Shown here: positions 23,399 through 32,623 of the stretch, piece by piece | Layout of the letters: the number at the start of each line of letters is the position of its first letter | How positions within the stretch are numbered: the stretch's first letter is position 1 | Assembly (NCBI GenBank): GCA_026387775.1 | Contig: JAPLLC010000120.1 | Coordinates: forward strand, 1 to 39,782 | Origin: Candidatus Methylomirabilota bacterium | GTDB lineage: Bacteria > Methylomirabilota > Methylomirabilia > Methylomirabilales > 2-02-FULL-66-22 | DNA length: 39,782 nucleotides | Direction of reading: 5' to 3' | Program-made: the position numbers and the translations under genes | Notes under the pieces: model-generated | Databases searched by the model: none | Told to the model about the DNA's origin: nothing | The model's input: the letters and a program-made list of their open reading frames with translations, nothing else

Positions 23399-23874
23399 GG
23401 GTGTTCCTCCTGAGTCTCATCGCCTGCGCAGCGGCTCAGACGGTCCTCCTGGACTCTCTGAGCGTGGGCGGGGTGCGCCCCGATTGCTTCCTCCTGCTGG
23501 TGCTCTGCTGGAGCCCCCGCGTGAGGCCGGAGTTGGCGACGATTCAAGGTTTCTGCGTCGGTCTCTGCCAGGACGCCCTCTCGGGCGGTCCCCTGGGTCT
23601 CAAAGCATTCACTTACAGCCTGCTGGGGTTCCTTACCGCTCTCCTCAGCCATGATTTGTTCACCGACAAGCCGCTGGCCCAGTTCTGGCTGCTGCTGGTC
23701 GGCGCCGCCAGCGCAGGTGCGCTTTCCTTCCTGCTCTTGAGCTTTTTCACGGGCCTGACCCCGCTTCTGCCGGCACTGTGGGTGATCGTGCCCGAGACTC
23801 TCTACACCGCCGTGGCAGGTTTCCTGTTCCTCCGGCTGCCCTGGGTGCGCGTCGCCCTCGCCCGAACCACATGA
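23395..23874 (+). CDS. mreD: Rod-shape determining protein MreD
   Basis: This 159-aa polytopic membrane protein of normal family size has about five hydrophobic segments. The signature GFCVGLCQDALSGGPLGLKAFTYSLLGFL sits in the middle, and a final helix ends in LRLPWVRVALARTT. The ATG overlaps the mreC stop, and the TGA overlaps the next ATG (23871-23874), so translation is coupled on both sides. Confidence 0.95.
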   Translation: MRVFLLSLIACAAAQTVLLDSLSVGGVRPDCFLLLVLCWSPRVRPELATIQGFCVGLCQDALSGGPLGLKAFTYSLLGFLTALLSHDLFTDKPLAQFWLLLVGAASAGALSFLLLSFFTGLTPLLPALWVIVPETLYTAVAGFLFLRLPWVRVALARTT

Positions 23875-25718
23875 GACTCCGTGCGCCGACCCCTCACCCC
23901 GTCCAGGCCCTGCCGATCCGCCTCCGCAGGGCGATGGTCTGCGTCGGCATCGGCTGCCTGATCCTCCTGCTTCGCCTCTGGTACCTCCAGATCCTGGAAG
24001 GGGACCGCTACTTCACCCTCTCCACCAACAACCGCCTGCGGCTCCGGGTGGTCGAGGCCCCGCGGGGTTTCATCCTCGACCGCAACGGCGAGGCGATGGT
24101 GGAGAACCGACCCACCTTCGACCTCTATGCCACTCCCGAGGATGTGACCAACCCGGTGGAGGCGACGGGGGTTCTGGCGGGCATCCTGCAGATCCCGGCC
24201 TCGGAGATCGAGGCCCGTCTGGCGGAGGGCCGGACCCGGTCCTATCAGCCTCTCCTCCTCCGCAAGGACCTGGACGAGGCCATGATGGTAGCCGTGGAAG
24301 AGCGGCGTATCGATCTCCCCGGCATCAACCTGCGCATCCGCCCGGTGCGGGCCTATCCCAGCGGGGGGACGGCGGCCAACCTGCTCGGCTACGTGAGCGA
24401 GGTGAATCAGTCCCAGCTCCAGCGCGAGGAGTATCGGAACTTCCGCCCCGGCGAGAACCTGGGCCAATCCGGTGTTGAGCGGCGCTTCGACGCCTTCATC
24501 CGCGGCGTGGACGGGGGGGAGCAGATCGAAGTGGATGCCCGCGGTCGCGCCCTCAGGCTGGTGAACCGCGACGAGCCCAGCTCCGGCTCGAACGTGTTTC
24601 TCACCATCGACCGGAAGATCCAGGAGGCGGCCGAGGCGGCCTTCATCGGGAAGAAGGGGACCGTCGTCGCCATGAATCCCACGACCGGCGAGATCCTGGC
24701 GATGGTCAGCCGGCCCTCCTTCGACCCCAACCTCTTCGCGCAGCGCCTCTCGGGCGAGGAGTGGAGGCGGATCGCCACCGACACCAGCCACCCCTTGCAG
24801 AACCGCGCCTTCCAGGCTCAGTACCCGCCCGGCTCCATCTTCAAGCTGATGGTGGCCATCGCCGGTCTGGAGAGCGGGGCCCTCATCCCGGAGACCAGAT
24901 TCAACTGCCCGGGCCAGTTCTATCTGGGCAATGTGAAGTTTGACGACTGGAAGAAGGGCGGTCACGGGACACTCGACCTCCCGGGCGCCATCGTCAACTC
25001 CTGCAATGTGTACTTCTACCAGGCGGGCCTGCGCGTCGGGATCGACGAGATCGTCCGCGTCTCCCGGGCCTTTGGTCTGGGCGAACCGCCGGGCCTCGGC
25101 CTCGGGGACGAGGCCAAGGGCAACCTCCCCAACCCACAGCCCAGGAGGAGAGGCCAGCCGAACTGGACCGCGGGCAACACCGTCATCGCCAGTATCGGCC
25201 AGGGCATGGTGGTGACCTCGCCGATGCAGATCCTCGCCATGGTCTCCGCCATCGCCAACGGCGGGACGATCTACCGGCCCTTCGTGGTCAAGAAGATCGT
25301 CTCGCTCTCAGGCGACGTCCTCGAAGAGTACGAACCGGAGGCAATGCGCCAGGTGAACGTCAAGCAGGAGACCCTGGCATTCATACGGCAGGCCATGCTC
25401 GGCGTCGTGAATGAAGGCACCGGTCAGCGGGCCAAGGTGCCCGGACTACCGATCGGAGGAAAGTCCGGCACGGCCCAGGTGGTGAAGAAGGGGGAAGAGA
25501 AGCGACAGGCCGACCTGAAAGACCACGCGTGGTTCGCCTCGTTCGCCCCCGTGGACAATCCTCAGCTCGCCGTGGTTGTCCTGGTGGAGAACGGGGGCTT
25601 CGGCGGCCAGATGGCCGCCCCGGTGGCCAAGGCGGTTTACGAGGCCGCCTTCAAGGACCGGCTGCCCGGCGCCCGCCAGGCCATCGTCGAGTCGAAAGAG
25701 GTCGAGGACGAGGACTGA
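23871..25718 (+). CDS. mrdA: Penicillin-binding protein 2 (elongation transpeptidase)
   Basis: This 615-aa monofunctional class B PBP has a short cytoplasmic tail, one membrane anchor (about 21-38) and a dimerisation/pedestal region with VEAPRGFILDRNGEAMVENRP and VSEVNQSQL. The transpeptidase domain has S322-x-x-K325 (GSIFK), S377-C-N379 and K531-S-G (GKSGTAQVV). It cross-links peptidoglycan during cylindrical growth as the partner of RodA and MreC. The ATG at 23871 overlaps the mreD stop; the longer frame upstream is a shadow of mreD. Confidence 0.97.
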   Translation: MRLRAPTPHPVQALPIRLRRAMVCVGIGCLILLLRLWYLQILEGDRYFTLSTNNRLRLRVVEAPRGFILDRNGEAMVENRPTFDLYATPEDVTNPVEATGVLAGILQIPASEIEARLAEGRTRSYQPLLLRKDLDEAMMVAVEERRIDLPGINLRIRPVRAYPSGGTAANLLGYVSEVNQSQLQREEYRNFRPGENLGQSGVERRFDAFIRGVDGGEQIEVDARGRALRLVNRDEPSSGSNVFLTIDRKIQEAAEAAFIGKKGTVVAMNPTTGEILAMVSRPSFDPNLFAQRLSGEEWRRIATDTSHPLQNRAFQAQYPPGSIFKLMVAIAGLESGALIPETRFNCPGQFYLGNVKFDDWKKGGHGTLDLPGAIVNSCNVYFYQAGLRVGIDEIVRVSRAFGLGEPPGLGLGDEAKGNLPNPQPRRRGQPNWTAGNTVIASIGQGMVVTSPMQILAMVSAIANGGTIYRPFVVKKIVSLSGDVLEEYEPEAMRQVNVKQETLAFIRQAMLGVVNEGTGQRAKVPGLPIGGKSGTAQVVKKGEEKRQADLKDHAWFASFAPVDNPQLAVVVLVENGGFGGQMAAPVAKAVYEAAFKDRLPGARQAIVESKEVEDED

Positions 25719-25728
25719 GGGCTCTTCC

Positions 25729-26826
25729 ATGTTCGATCGCCGCCTGCTGACCTACTTCGATTGGGGCTTCGCCTGCACCATCTTGGGAATGGCGTGCCTT
25801 GGCGTGCTCTCCATCTACAGCGCCAACGCGCTGACCACCTCTCCCTTCCGGCAGACCCTGCACCTGCGACAGCTCACCTGGCTGGCCGCCGGCCTGGTCG
25901 TCCTGTTCCTTGCATGCACGGTGAGCTACCGGAACCTGTCCCGCTTCGCATACGTCATCTTCGGGGCGAGCGTGCTCATGCTCCTCGTGGTCCTGGTCCT
26001 GGGCAAGGCCGGCCTGGGGGCCCAGCGCTGGATTCGCATCGGGGGAATCGCCTTCCAGCCATCCGAGTTCACGAAGCTCAGCCTGGTGCTCTTCCTGGCC
26101 CGGTATTTCGACGACCACCGCGAGACGCTCCACCAGCCCAAGACCATGCTGCTCCCGGCGGGTCTCACGCTGCTCACCGCCCTCCTCGTCCTGAAACAGC
26201 CGGACCTTGGGACGGCCCTGCTCCTCGTCTTCATCAGCCTCAGCATGATGCTCCTGCTGGGTCTCCACTGGCGATACCTGCTCCCCCTGGCAATCGGGGG
26301 CGGCGTCCTGACCCCCCTGATGTGGACCCTCCTCAAGGATTACCAGCGCCGCCGCATCCTGGTTTTTCTCAACCCCGAGATCGACCCCCTGGGGGCCAGC
26401 TACCACATCGCCCAGTCCAAGATCGCCGTCGGCTCGGGCGGAGCCTTTGGCAAAGGGTGGCTGGCCGCCTCGCAGAGCCAGCTCAACTTCCTCCCCATGA
26501 ACCACACCGACTTTCTCTTCGCCGTCCTGGCGGAACAGTGGGGATTCGTCGGATGCCTGCTGGTCCTGCTGGTATACGTCTATCTCATCACCAGGGGATT
26601 CCAGATCGCCATGGAATCTGCCGACTTCTTCGCCAGCCTCCTGGCCACGGGAATCTCGGCCATGCTGGCCATCCAGGTCTTCATAAACGTGGCCATGGTC
26701 CTGGGCATGCTGCCGGTCGTGGGCATCCCCCTCCCCCTCTTGAGCTACGGCGGTTCCTCCCTGCTCGCAACCATGCTGGGCCTCGGGCTCCTCCTCAACA
26801 TCCACATGCGAAGGTTCATGTACTAA
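25729..26826 (+). CDS. mrdB: Rod-shape determining protein RodA (SEDS glycosyltransferase)
   Basis: This 365-aa polytopic protein has about ten membrane segments and the SEDS signatures: GAQRWIRIGGIAFQPSEFTKLSLVLFLARYF, LKQPDLGTALLL, and the C-terminal MNHTDFLFAVLAEQWGFVG and GIPLPLLSYGGSS. It polymerises lipid II with PBP2. It starts 10 bases after mrdA and is the last gene of the operon. A MITE-like repeat begins on the base after its TAA, so transcription may end in that structure. Confidence 0.97.
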   Translation: MFDRRLLTYFDWGFACTILGMACLGVLSIYSANALTTSPFRQTLHLRQLTWLAAGLVVLFLACTVSYRNLSRFAYVIFGASVLMLLVVLVLGKAGLGAQRWIRIGGIAFQPSEFTKLSLVLFLARYFDDHRETLHQPKTMLLPAGLTLLTALLVLKQPDLGTALLLVFISLSMMLLLGLHWRYLLPLAIGGGVLTPLMWTLLKDYQRRRILVFLNPEIDPLGASYHIAQSKIAVGSGGAFGKGWLAASQSQLNFLPMNHTDFLFAVLAEQWGFVGCLLVLLVYVYLITRGFQIAMESADFFASLLATGISAMLAIQVFINVAMVLGMLPVVGIPLPLLSYGGSSLLATMLGLGLLLNIHMRRFMY

Positions 26827-26969
26827 CAGGCTGCTGAAAAAGGCCCATCTGCGGCGTTGGCTTGCTCGGGCACTCGCTGCGGCGTACCCAGTGTACGCCT
26901 GGACCCACCTGCGGTGGGTACCCCGCCCATCGCGCGCCGCCTTGCATCTGGACCTTTTTGAGCAGCCTG
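26827..26969. repeat. MITE-like dispersed repeat, copy A
   Basis: A 143-bp element whose ends are inverted repeats: CAGGCTGCTGAAAAAGGCCC at the left and the reverse of CAGGCTGCTCAAAAAGGTCC at the right (19 of 21 matching over the full arm). Inside is the small hairpin ACCCAC-CTGCG-GTGGGT. Copy B at 33684-33848 is the same element in the opposite orientation. No transposase is present. The remaining gap to 27102 holds nothing I recognise. Confidence 0.8.
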
Positions 26970-27102
26970 GGCGAGAGCGGGCTTCTTCGCAGTCTGTTCG
27001 CCTGCCGTCAGCCGTCGGCTTCAGGCCGGGACCGACGCGGCGGCGCCTATCTCACTGTTGACCGCCGGACATCGGTTGTGCGGAAAGGTGAAGCGGCGTG
27101 TG

Positions 27103-27879
27103 TCAGAGCCTGCCGGTGAGTTCGTCGAAGTGGTGGATGGTGATGTCGGGGCGGATGTCCTCGGAGGTTGCACCCGGCGGGGCGATCCAGATCGTTCGCA
27201 GGCCGACCCCCTGCGCCCCGCGCACGTCGGAGTTGAGGCTGTCGCCGACCATGGCGGCGTCCTCGGGGGGGACGCCGAGCCGGGCGAGCGCCACCCGGAA
27301 GAGGTGCGGCGCGGGTTTCCCGATGACCTCGGGGCGGACGCCCGCCGCCGTCGCCACCGCCTCGACCATCGCCCCGCAGCCCGGGAAGAACTCCCCGGCC
27401 TCGACGGGCAGGCGCGGGTCCAGATTCACCGCCACGAAGGCGGCCCCGCGCCGCACCGCGCGCGAGAGGGCGGTGAGCTTCTGATAGTCGAAGCCGAAAT
27501 CGTGGCCGATCGCCACCACCTGCGCCTCGGCGTGGGCGTCGAGCGGCACCAGGGCATGGCCCGCCTCGGCGAGGAGACGGCGGAGACGCTCGGAGCCGAT
27601 GGCGAGGACCCGGGAGGGGCCGAAGCGCTCCCGGATGAACGGACCGGTGATCTCCGCGGCGGACAGCATCTCTTCCGGAGCGGCCAAGACTCCCAGCCGC
27701 GTGAGCTTCGCCAGCAGCTCGTCTCCTGCCTCGCGGGAGTTGTTGGTGAGAAACAGGACCTTCCTGCCGGCCGCCCGCAGCTCCTGCAGAAATTCCCGCA
27801 CGCCCGGCAGCAGGGTGTTCCCGGTGTACACGCATCCGTCGAGATCGAAGATGAAGGCGCGCAGCGAAGTGAAGTCCAT
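27103..27879 (-). CDS. HAD superfamily hydrolase, class IIA (NagD/phosphoglycolate phosphatase-like)
   Basis: This 258-aa protein has D12-x-D14-G in FIFDLDGCVY, the motif II TNN (FLTNNS), GKP (VIGKPAPHLF) and the acidic motif GDSLNSDVRGAQ. Between motifs II and III lies a class IIA cap. Such enzymes dephosphorylate sugar phosphates, nucleotides, 2-phosphoglycolate or pyridoxal phosphate. The ATG at 27879 lies 33 bases after the histidine phosphatase gene, and the two form a two-gene phosphatase unit on the - strand. The exact substrate cannot be told. Confidence 0.9.
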   Translation of the reverse strand: MDFTSLRAFIFDLDGCVYTGNTLLPGVREFLQELRAAGRKVLFLTNNSREAGDELLAKLTRLGVLAAPEEMLSAAEITGPFIRERFGPSRVLAIGSERLRRLLAEAGHALVPLDAHAEAQVVAIGHDFGFDYQKLTALSRAVRRGAAFVAVNLDPRLPVEAGEFFPGCGAMVEAVATAAGVRPEVIGKPAPHLFRVALARLGVPPEDAAMVGDSLNSDVRGAQGVGLRTIWIAPPGATSEDIRPDITIHHFDELTGRL

Positions 27880-27912
27880 GATGAGAGGGCGCTCCAGACC
27901 GCCCGGAATGGA

Positions 27913-28593
27913 TCAGAACGAGGAGGCCGCCATCTCCGAATCCGTGAGGACGTCCCGGGGGGAAAGATCCACGCCGGCTTCGGAGAGGTGACAGGTGTCG
28001 TTGACCAGGACCACGCGACGGACGTCTCGGTCCAGCTCGATCTGGTTGACGGCCGTGTTGTCCTGCTTGATCCGGAACAGAGCCCGCATGTCCAGTCCCA
28101 GAACATGGCACAGGAGCGCCTTCACGACGCCGCCGTGGGAGACCAGGATGCCGTCGGCTCCCGGCCGGGACTCCCGCATCCGCGTGAAGGCGCCGACCAC
28201 CCGGGCGAAGAACACCTCCAGGTTCTCGCCCCCCGGAGCCGGATGCGCCAGCGGATCGGCGAGCCAGCGCTCGTAGGTGCCGGGGAAAGCCGCCTGGATC
28301 TCCGCCACGGTCATCCCTTCCCATCGGCCCAGACGCATCTCGCGGAAGTCGGGCTCCGGCACGATGGGAAGATTGAACGCCCCGGCGATCCGCTCGGCGG
28401 TCTCGGACGCCCGGCGCAAGGGGCTCGTGTAGACGGCCGCCGCGGACTTCGGGAGGCGGGCCGTGAGGCCGGCCACCAGGAGGTCGGCCTGCCGCCGCCC
28501 GCGGGAACTCAGCGCGGGGTCCTGGTTTCCCTGGATCCTCCGCTCCCCATTCCATACCGACTCCCCGTGACGAATCAGCACGTATCTTGGCAC
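27913..28593 (-). CDS. Histidine phosphatase family protein (phosphoglycerate mutase-like)
   Basis: This 226-aa protein has the RHGE motif (R8-H9-G10-E11, with H9 as the phospho-acceptor), SPLRRASETAERIA, FREMRLGRWEGMT and the second catalytic VSHGG. Members are cofactor-dependent phosphoglycerate mutases or broad phosphatases such as CobC and GpmB; the length fits the latter group. The start is a GTG with AAGGGGC just upstream. It is transcribed together with the HAD gene. Confidence 0.9.
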   Translation of the reverse strand: MPRYVLIRHGESVWNGERRIQGNQDPALSSRGRRQADLLVAGLTARLPKSAAAVYTSPLRRASETAERIAGAFNLPIVPEPDFREMRLGRWEGMTVAEIQAAFPGTYERWLADPLAHPAPGGENLEVFFARVVGAFTRMRESRPGADGILVSHGGVVKALLCHVLGLDMRALFRIKQDNTAVNQIELDRDVRRVVLVNDTCHLSEAGVDLSPRDVLTDSEMAASSF

Positions 28594-28678
28594 GATCGCC
28601 CCTTGTCTCTTGTCCCTCGCGCCCTCTCCATTTTCCTCTCCCTGGCTCGCGGGGAGATGGCGGGGTGAGAGGGGTCGG

Positions 28679-29755
28679 TCAGGCGCTCACCCGCGCCCCG
28701 GATTCGTCGTACCAGTGCAGGGCGGCGAACACGAGGCCGCACCGGTCTCCTTCGCCGAACAGAGGCTTGCGCACGTTCCGCTGCACCCGGACCTCGGTCG
28801 GGCCGACCTTCACCACATAGTCGATGATATCGCCCAAGAGGACCCGGCGCGTGACAACCCCGCGCACGCCCCCGGTCGGGACCATCTCGATCTCCGCGGG
28901 CCGGCAGGCCAGTGTGGGCGGCTTTCCCGCCGCGTGAGGCGGGACGACGGCCGTCACCGGACCCGCCGGTCTAGTCCCCGCAAGAAAGACCTTCCCATCC
29001 GCGACCTCGACGTCGAGGAAGTTCGACAGGCCGATGAAGCTGAAGACGAACTTGTTGGCGGGTTTGAGGTAGACGTCGACCGGCGTATCGTCCTGCTGGA
29101 TCAGGGCCCCGAAGTCCATCACCACGATCCGGTCGGAGAGGGCCATGGCCTCGGCCTGGTCGTGGGTGACGTAGATGATCGTGAAATTGAACCGCTTCTG
29201 CAGTTCCTTGATCTCGAACCGCATCACCTCGCGCATCTTCGGGTCCAGATTCGAGAGCGGCTCGTCCAGCAACATGACCGTGGGATTGAACGAGATGGAG
29301 CGTGCCAGCGCGATCCGCTGCTTCTGCCCGCCCGACAGCTCGTTCGGGTAGCTGTCCCGGGCATCCAGCAGGCCCGTGTAGGTCAGCGCCTTGGTCGTCT
29401 TTTCCCGGATCTCCGCCCGGGACAGACCCCGGATCTGCAGTGGGAAGGCCACGTTGTCGAACACGCTGAGATGCGGCCAGACGGCGAAAGCCTGGAAAAC
29501 CATGCCGAAGTCCCGCTTCTCCGGCGGCAGGTAGTAGTTCTTGAAGCTGGAGGAAATGACGCGATCTCCAACCAGGATCTCGCCCTCGTCCAGGTCCTCG
29601 AAACCGGCCAGCATGCGGAGTGTCGTCGTCTTCCCACAGCCGGAGGGGCCGAGAAAGGAGATGCACTGACCGCGCGCGACCTCGAGGCTCAGCTTGTCGA
29701 CAGCTACGACGCTCCCGAATCGCTTGGTGATATCCCGCAGGATCACGTGCGCCAT
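28679..29755 (-). CDS. ABC transporter ATP-binding protein 1 (FbpC/PotA type)
   Basis: This 358-aa ATPase has Walker A GPSGCGKT (36-43), the Q-loop VFQAFAVWPH, signature LSGGQKQR, Walker B VMLLDEPLSNLD and H-loop YVTHDQ. A C-terminal TOBE-like beta domain follows (about 270-355). It belongs to the iron/thiamine/putrescine group of importer ATPases. The ATG at 29755 is two bases after the permease stop; the longer frame upstream is a shadow of the permease. It is a paralogue of the ATPase at 31455-32561, and both end in a similar CGL.F.AL.WYD segment, so the transporter may use a heterodimer. Confidence 0.93.
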   Translation of the reverse strand: MAHVILRDITKRFGSVVAVDKLSLEVARGQCISFLGPSGCGKTTTLRMLAGFEDLDEGEILVGDRVISSSFKNYYLPPEKRDFGMVFQAFAVWPHLSVFDNVAFPLQIRGLSRAEIREKTTKALTYTGLLDARDSYPNELSGGQKQRIALARSISFNPTVMLLDEPLSNLDPKMREVMRFEIKELQKRFNFTIIYVTHDQAEAMALSDRIVVMDFGALIQQDDTPVDVYLKPANKFVFSFIGLSNFLDVEVADGKVFLAGTRPAGPVTAVVPPHAAGKPPTLACRPAEIEMVPTGGVRGVVTRRVLLGDIIDYVVKVGPTEVRVQRNVRKPLFGEGDRCGLVFAALHWYDESGARVSA

Positions 29756-29757
29756 TC

Positions 29758-31458
29758 TCACGCCCCTCCGCCGCCGATCTTGGTGGTGCCGGTGACGCGC
29801 TTGATCACCCAGTGCCCGACGATGATGATCAGGAGCGCCACCGCCGCGAGGGCGGCGGCGTACACCGTCTCGCCATCCTCGTTGAGCGCGTAGATGGCCA
29901 CGCCGATGGTGCGGGTCGTAGGCCCGTAGAGGAGCACCGATGTGGTCAACTCCCGCAGCGCCGGCAGGAAGATCAGGAAGAACGCCGCCACCATCCCCGG
30001 CTTGATCAGGGGCAAGACCACGTCCTTCATCGCCTGCCAGTGGGTGGCGCCGCAGGCCCGCGCCGCCTCTTCCAGCGAGTCGCCGACCTGCTCCAACGCG
30101 GCCGAGGTGGATTTCAGGGCGAAGGCCATGTAGCGGGCGATGTAGGCCACGAAGATGATCCAGGCCGTGTTGTAGAGGTTCACCCCGAACTTCCCGCTCC
30201 ACATCAGGATCACGCCCAGCGCGATGACCGTCCCCGGCACCGAGAAGGGCAGCAGCCCCAGGAACTCCAGCAGGAACTTGCCCCGCACCCGCATCTTCAC
30301 GATCACATAGGAGATCAGGGTCCCCACCAGCATCGTCACCAGGGCCGCCGCCAGCGACAGATAGAAGCTGTTCCAGATGGCGTCCCTGGTCAGCTTCATC
30401 GTGAACAGGATGTAAGTGAAGTTGTGCAGGGTCATGTTCTCGAGGTTGAAGCTGAGCCCGTAGGTCTTGAGCAGCGCCACCAGAAAGATCGTGACCGTCG
30501 GCAGGAGCACCGTGACGGCGATATAGAGGACGCTGAAGGCAAGCAGCGGGTACTTGAGGCCGCGGAGCTTGAGGAGCATCGGCCGCACACTCTTGCCCGC
30601 GATGACCTGGAAGCGGCCTGCCGTCAGGATCCGGTTCTGGGAGTAAAGGATGAGCGCGGCGGCGATCACCAGGATGGAGGACAGGATCGTCCCCGCCCGG
30701 ATGGCCTCGAACCGGCCGCCGCTGGCGTAGATCTTCTGATAGATGAGGGTCGGGATGTTGAAGATGCCGGATTCCGTCCCCAGGACCGCGGGGACGCCGA
30801 AGTGGGCCAGCGAGTAGAGCGCGACGAGCAGCGCCCCCGCGGCGATGCTGGGCATCATCAATGGCAGCGTGATCCGGCGGGTGATGGTGAGCAGACCCGC
30901 CCCAGAGATCCGCGCCGACTCCTCCAGCGTGGGATCCATCCGCTCCAGCGCCCCGGAGACCTGGATGAAGACGAACGGGAAGAGGTACATGCTCTCGACG
31001 GCGATGATCCCGCCCAGGCTGTAGATGTTGAAGAGGGGCTGCTCCGTCCCGAGGAGGCTCATCAGCCACTTGTTGACCAGGCCGGAGCGCGGCGACAGCA
31101 GCATCTTCCAGGCGATGGCCCCGATGAAGGAGGGGAGCATGAAGGGGACCAGGAAGAGCAGCTTCATCGTCTCCTTGAAGGGAAGGTCGGTCCGCGAGAC
31201 GAGCCAGGCGAAGAAGACCCCCAGGATGGTGCTCATCACCGTCACCGCCCCCGCGATGACCAGAGAGTTCACGACCGCCTGGAAGACGTCGGGCTGGCTC
31301 AGGACCTGGATCACCCCCGCGATGTTCAGCCCCCCGTCCACCACGAAGGCAGTCCAGAGGATGAGCAGGATCGGGACGGCGACCACCACCACCAGGACCA
31401 GGACCGAGAACAGGAGCAGGAGCTCCGCGATGCCGAACTTCCGATCGGCGCCGGTCAT
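29758..31458 (-). CDS. ABC transporter permease, two fused permease domains (FbpB type)
   Basis: This 566-aa protein has about twelve membrane segments and two EAA loops. One is in the N-terminal half (LEESARISGAGLLTITRRITLPLMMPSI) and the other in the C-terminal half (LEEAARACGATHWQAMKDVVLPLIKPGM). This arrangement is typical of the iron/thiamine/phosphonate importers, where one chain replaces two permeases. The ATG at 31458 overlaps the stop of the ATPase 2 gene in ATGA. It sits between two ATPase genes, which is unusual. Confidence 0.93.
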   Translation of the reverse strand: MTGADRKFGIAELLLLFSVLVLVVVVAVPILLILWTAFVVDGGLNIAGVIQVLSQPDVFQAVVNSLVIAGAVTVMSTILGVFFAWLVSRTDLPFKETMKLLFLVPFMLPSFIGAIAWKMLLSPRSGLVNKWLMSLLGTEQPLFNIYSLGGIIAVESMYLFPFVFIQVSGALERMDPTLEESARISGAGLLTITRRITLPLMMPSIAAGALLVALYSLAHFGVPAVLGTESGIFNIPTLIYQKIYASGGRFEAIRAGTILSSILVIAAALILYSQNRILTAGRFQVIAGKSVRPMLLKLRGLKYPLLAFSVLYIAVTVLLPTVTIFLVALLKTYGLSFNLENMTLHNFTYILFTMKLTRDAIWNSFYLSLAAALVTMLVGTLISYVIVKMRVRGKFLLEFLGLLPFSVPGTVIALGVILMWSGKFGVNLYNTAWIIFVAYIARYMAFALKSTSAALEQVGDSLEEAARACGATHWQAMKDVVLPLIKPGMVAAFFLIFLPALRELTTSVLLYGPTTRTIGVAIYALNEDGETVYAAALAAVALLIIIVGHWVIKRVTGTTKIGGGGA

Positions 31459-32561
31459 GATCCGGCCTCCTTCCCGATGCCGGCCTTGTCGTACCACCGC
31501 AAGGCATGGAAGGTGAGCCCGCAGGCCTCCCCTTCCTCCAGGACCCGCCCGTCCCGGAAGGCCTCCGCGGCCTCCTGCTGCGCCCGGATCTCGACCGCGC
31601 CCACCGTGATGAAGTAGGTCACGATCGGTCCCAGGAAGACCCGCCGCCGCACCACACCACGCGTCGCGCCCCCGTCACGGACCAGGTCGATCTCGAAGGG
31701 CCGGCAAGCGGCCACCACCTCGCCCTTGGCGATCCGCTCCCGCGCGGCCGGAGAGATCTCGACCCGGAGCGGCAGCTCGCTCCCCTGGATGTGCACCGCG
31801 CCGTTCCGGCGCTCCACGGGGATGAAGTTCGCCACTCCCAGGAAGTTGAAGACGAAGCCGTCATCCGGGTCGGTGTAGATCGCGTGCGGGTCTCCGATCT
31901 GGCGGAGCGACCCATCTTTCCCCATGATCCCGATCCGGTCGGAGATGGCCAGCGCCACCTCCTGATCGTGAGTGACGTACAGAATCGTGACGCCGGTCCG
32001 GCGCTGGAGGTCCTTGATCTCGAACCGCATCTCCTCCCGGAGGTTCGCGTCGAGGTTGGTGAGCGGCTCGTCCAGGAGCATGATCTTGGGGCGGGAGACG
32101 AGCGCACGCGCCAACGCGACGCGCTGCTGTTGACCGCCGGAGAGCTGCGACGGGTAGCGGTCTTCCAGACCAGTCAGGTGCACCTGAGCGATGGCTTCCA
32201 GCACGCGCGTCCTGGCCTCGGCCGGCGAGAGTTTCTGGATCTGGAGCGGGTAGACCACGTTCTCGAAGACCGTCTTGTGCGGCCAGACCGCGTAGTCCTG
32301 GAAGACCACCCCGATGTTCCGGGATTCCGTCGGAACATGGACCTTCTTGGCCGCGCTGGAGACCAGTTGGTCCCCGATGAAGACCTCGCCCGCGCTGGGG
32401 TGCTCGAAGCCCGCGATCATCCGCATGACCACGCTTTTCCCGCACCCCGACGGTCCGAGGAGCGAGAAGCACTCCCCGTCCCGGATCGTCAGGGTGAAAC
32501 CCTCGAAGACCCGGTGGGTCCCGAAGACCGCCGCCAGATTCTCCAACCGGACGTCAGCCAT
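31455..32561 (-). CDS. ABC transporter ATP-binding protein 2 (FbpC/PotA type)
   Basis: This 368-aa ATPase has Walker A GPSGCGKS (36-43, followed by the unusual VVMRM), Q-loop VFQDYAVWPH, LSGGQQQR, Walker B IMLLDEPLTNLD and YVTHDQ, with a TOBE-like C-terminal domain. The ATG at 32561 is preferred over one five codons upstream because GGAGAG lies seven bases before it. It is preceded by a 20-bp perfect hairpin in the gap after the binding-protein gene. It is paralogous to ATPase 1. Confidence 0.93.
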   Translation of the reverse strand: MADVRLENLAAVFGTHRVFEGFTLTIRDGECFSLLGPSGCGKSVVMRMIAGFEHPSAGEVFIGDQLVSSAAKKVHVPTESRNIGVVFQDYAVWPHKTVFENVVYPLQIQKLSPAEARTRVLEAIAQVHLTGLEDRYPSQLSGGQQQRVALARALVSRPKIMLLDEPLTNLDANLREEMRFEIKDLQRRTGVTILYVTHDQEVALAISDRIGIMGKDGSLRQIGDPHAIYTDPDDGFVFNFLGVANFIPVERRNGAVHIQGSELPLRVEISPAARERIAKGEVVAACRPFEIDLVRDGGATRGVVRRRVFLGPIVTYFITVGAVEIRAQQEAAEAFRDGRVLEEGEACGLTFHALRWYDKAGIGKEAGS

Positions 32562-32576
32562 GGGCACTCTCCGCAT

Positions 32577-32622
32577 CCCGCACCCACCCCGCGCCCTCCG
32601 CCGGGCGCGGGGTGGGTGCGGG
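32577..32622 (-). other. Perfect 20-bp GC hairpin between binding-protein and ATPase 2 genes
   Basis: The 20 bases at 32577-32596 are exactly complementary to 32603-32622, around a six-base loop. It begins one base after the binding-protein stop codon (32626-32624 on the - strand) and ends 15 bases before the ATPase 2 start. There is no T-run on the exit side, so it is probably a 3'-end stabiliser or partial attenuator. Confidence 0.8.
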
Positions 32623-32623
32623 A

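Noticed and set aside
26827-26969. Insertion sequence
   Set aside because: Only 143 bp, with no transposase frame; better described as a non-autonomous repeat.
28679-31507. A 942-codon frame suggesting a permease-ATPase fusion
   Set aside because: The upstream 580 codons are a frame-shifted shadow of the permease; the ATPase begins at 29755.
32577-32622. 20-bp hairpin read as an intrinsic terminator
   Set aside because: No T-run on the exit side, and the ATPase and permease genes downstream continue the operon.
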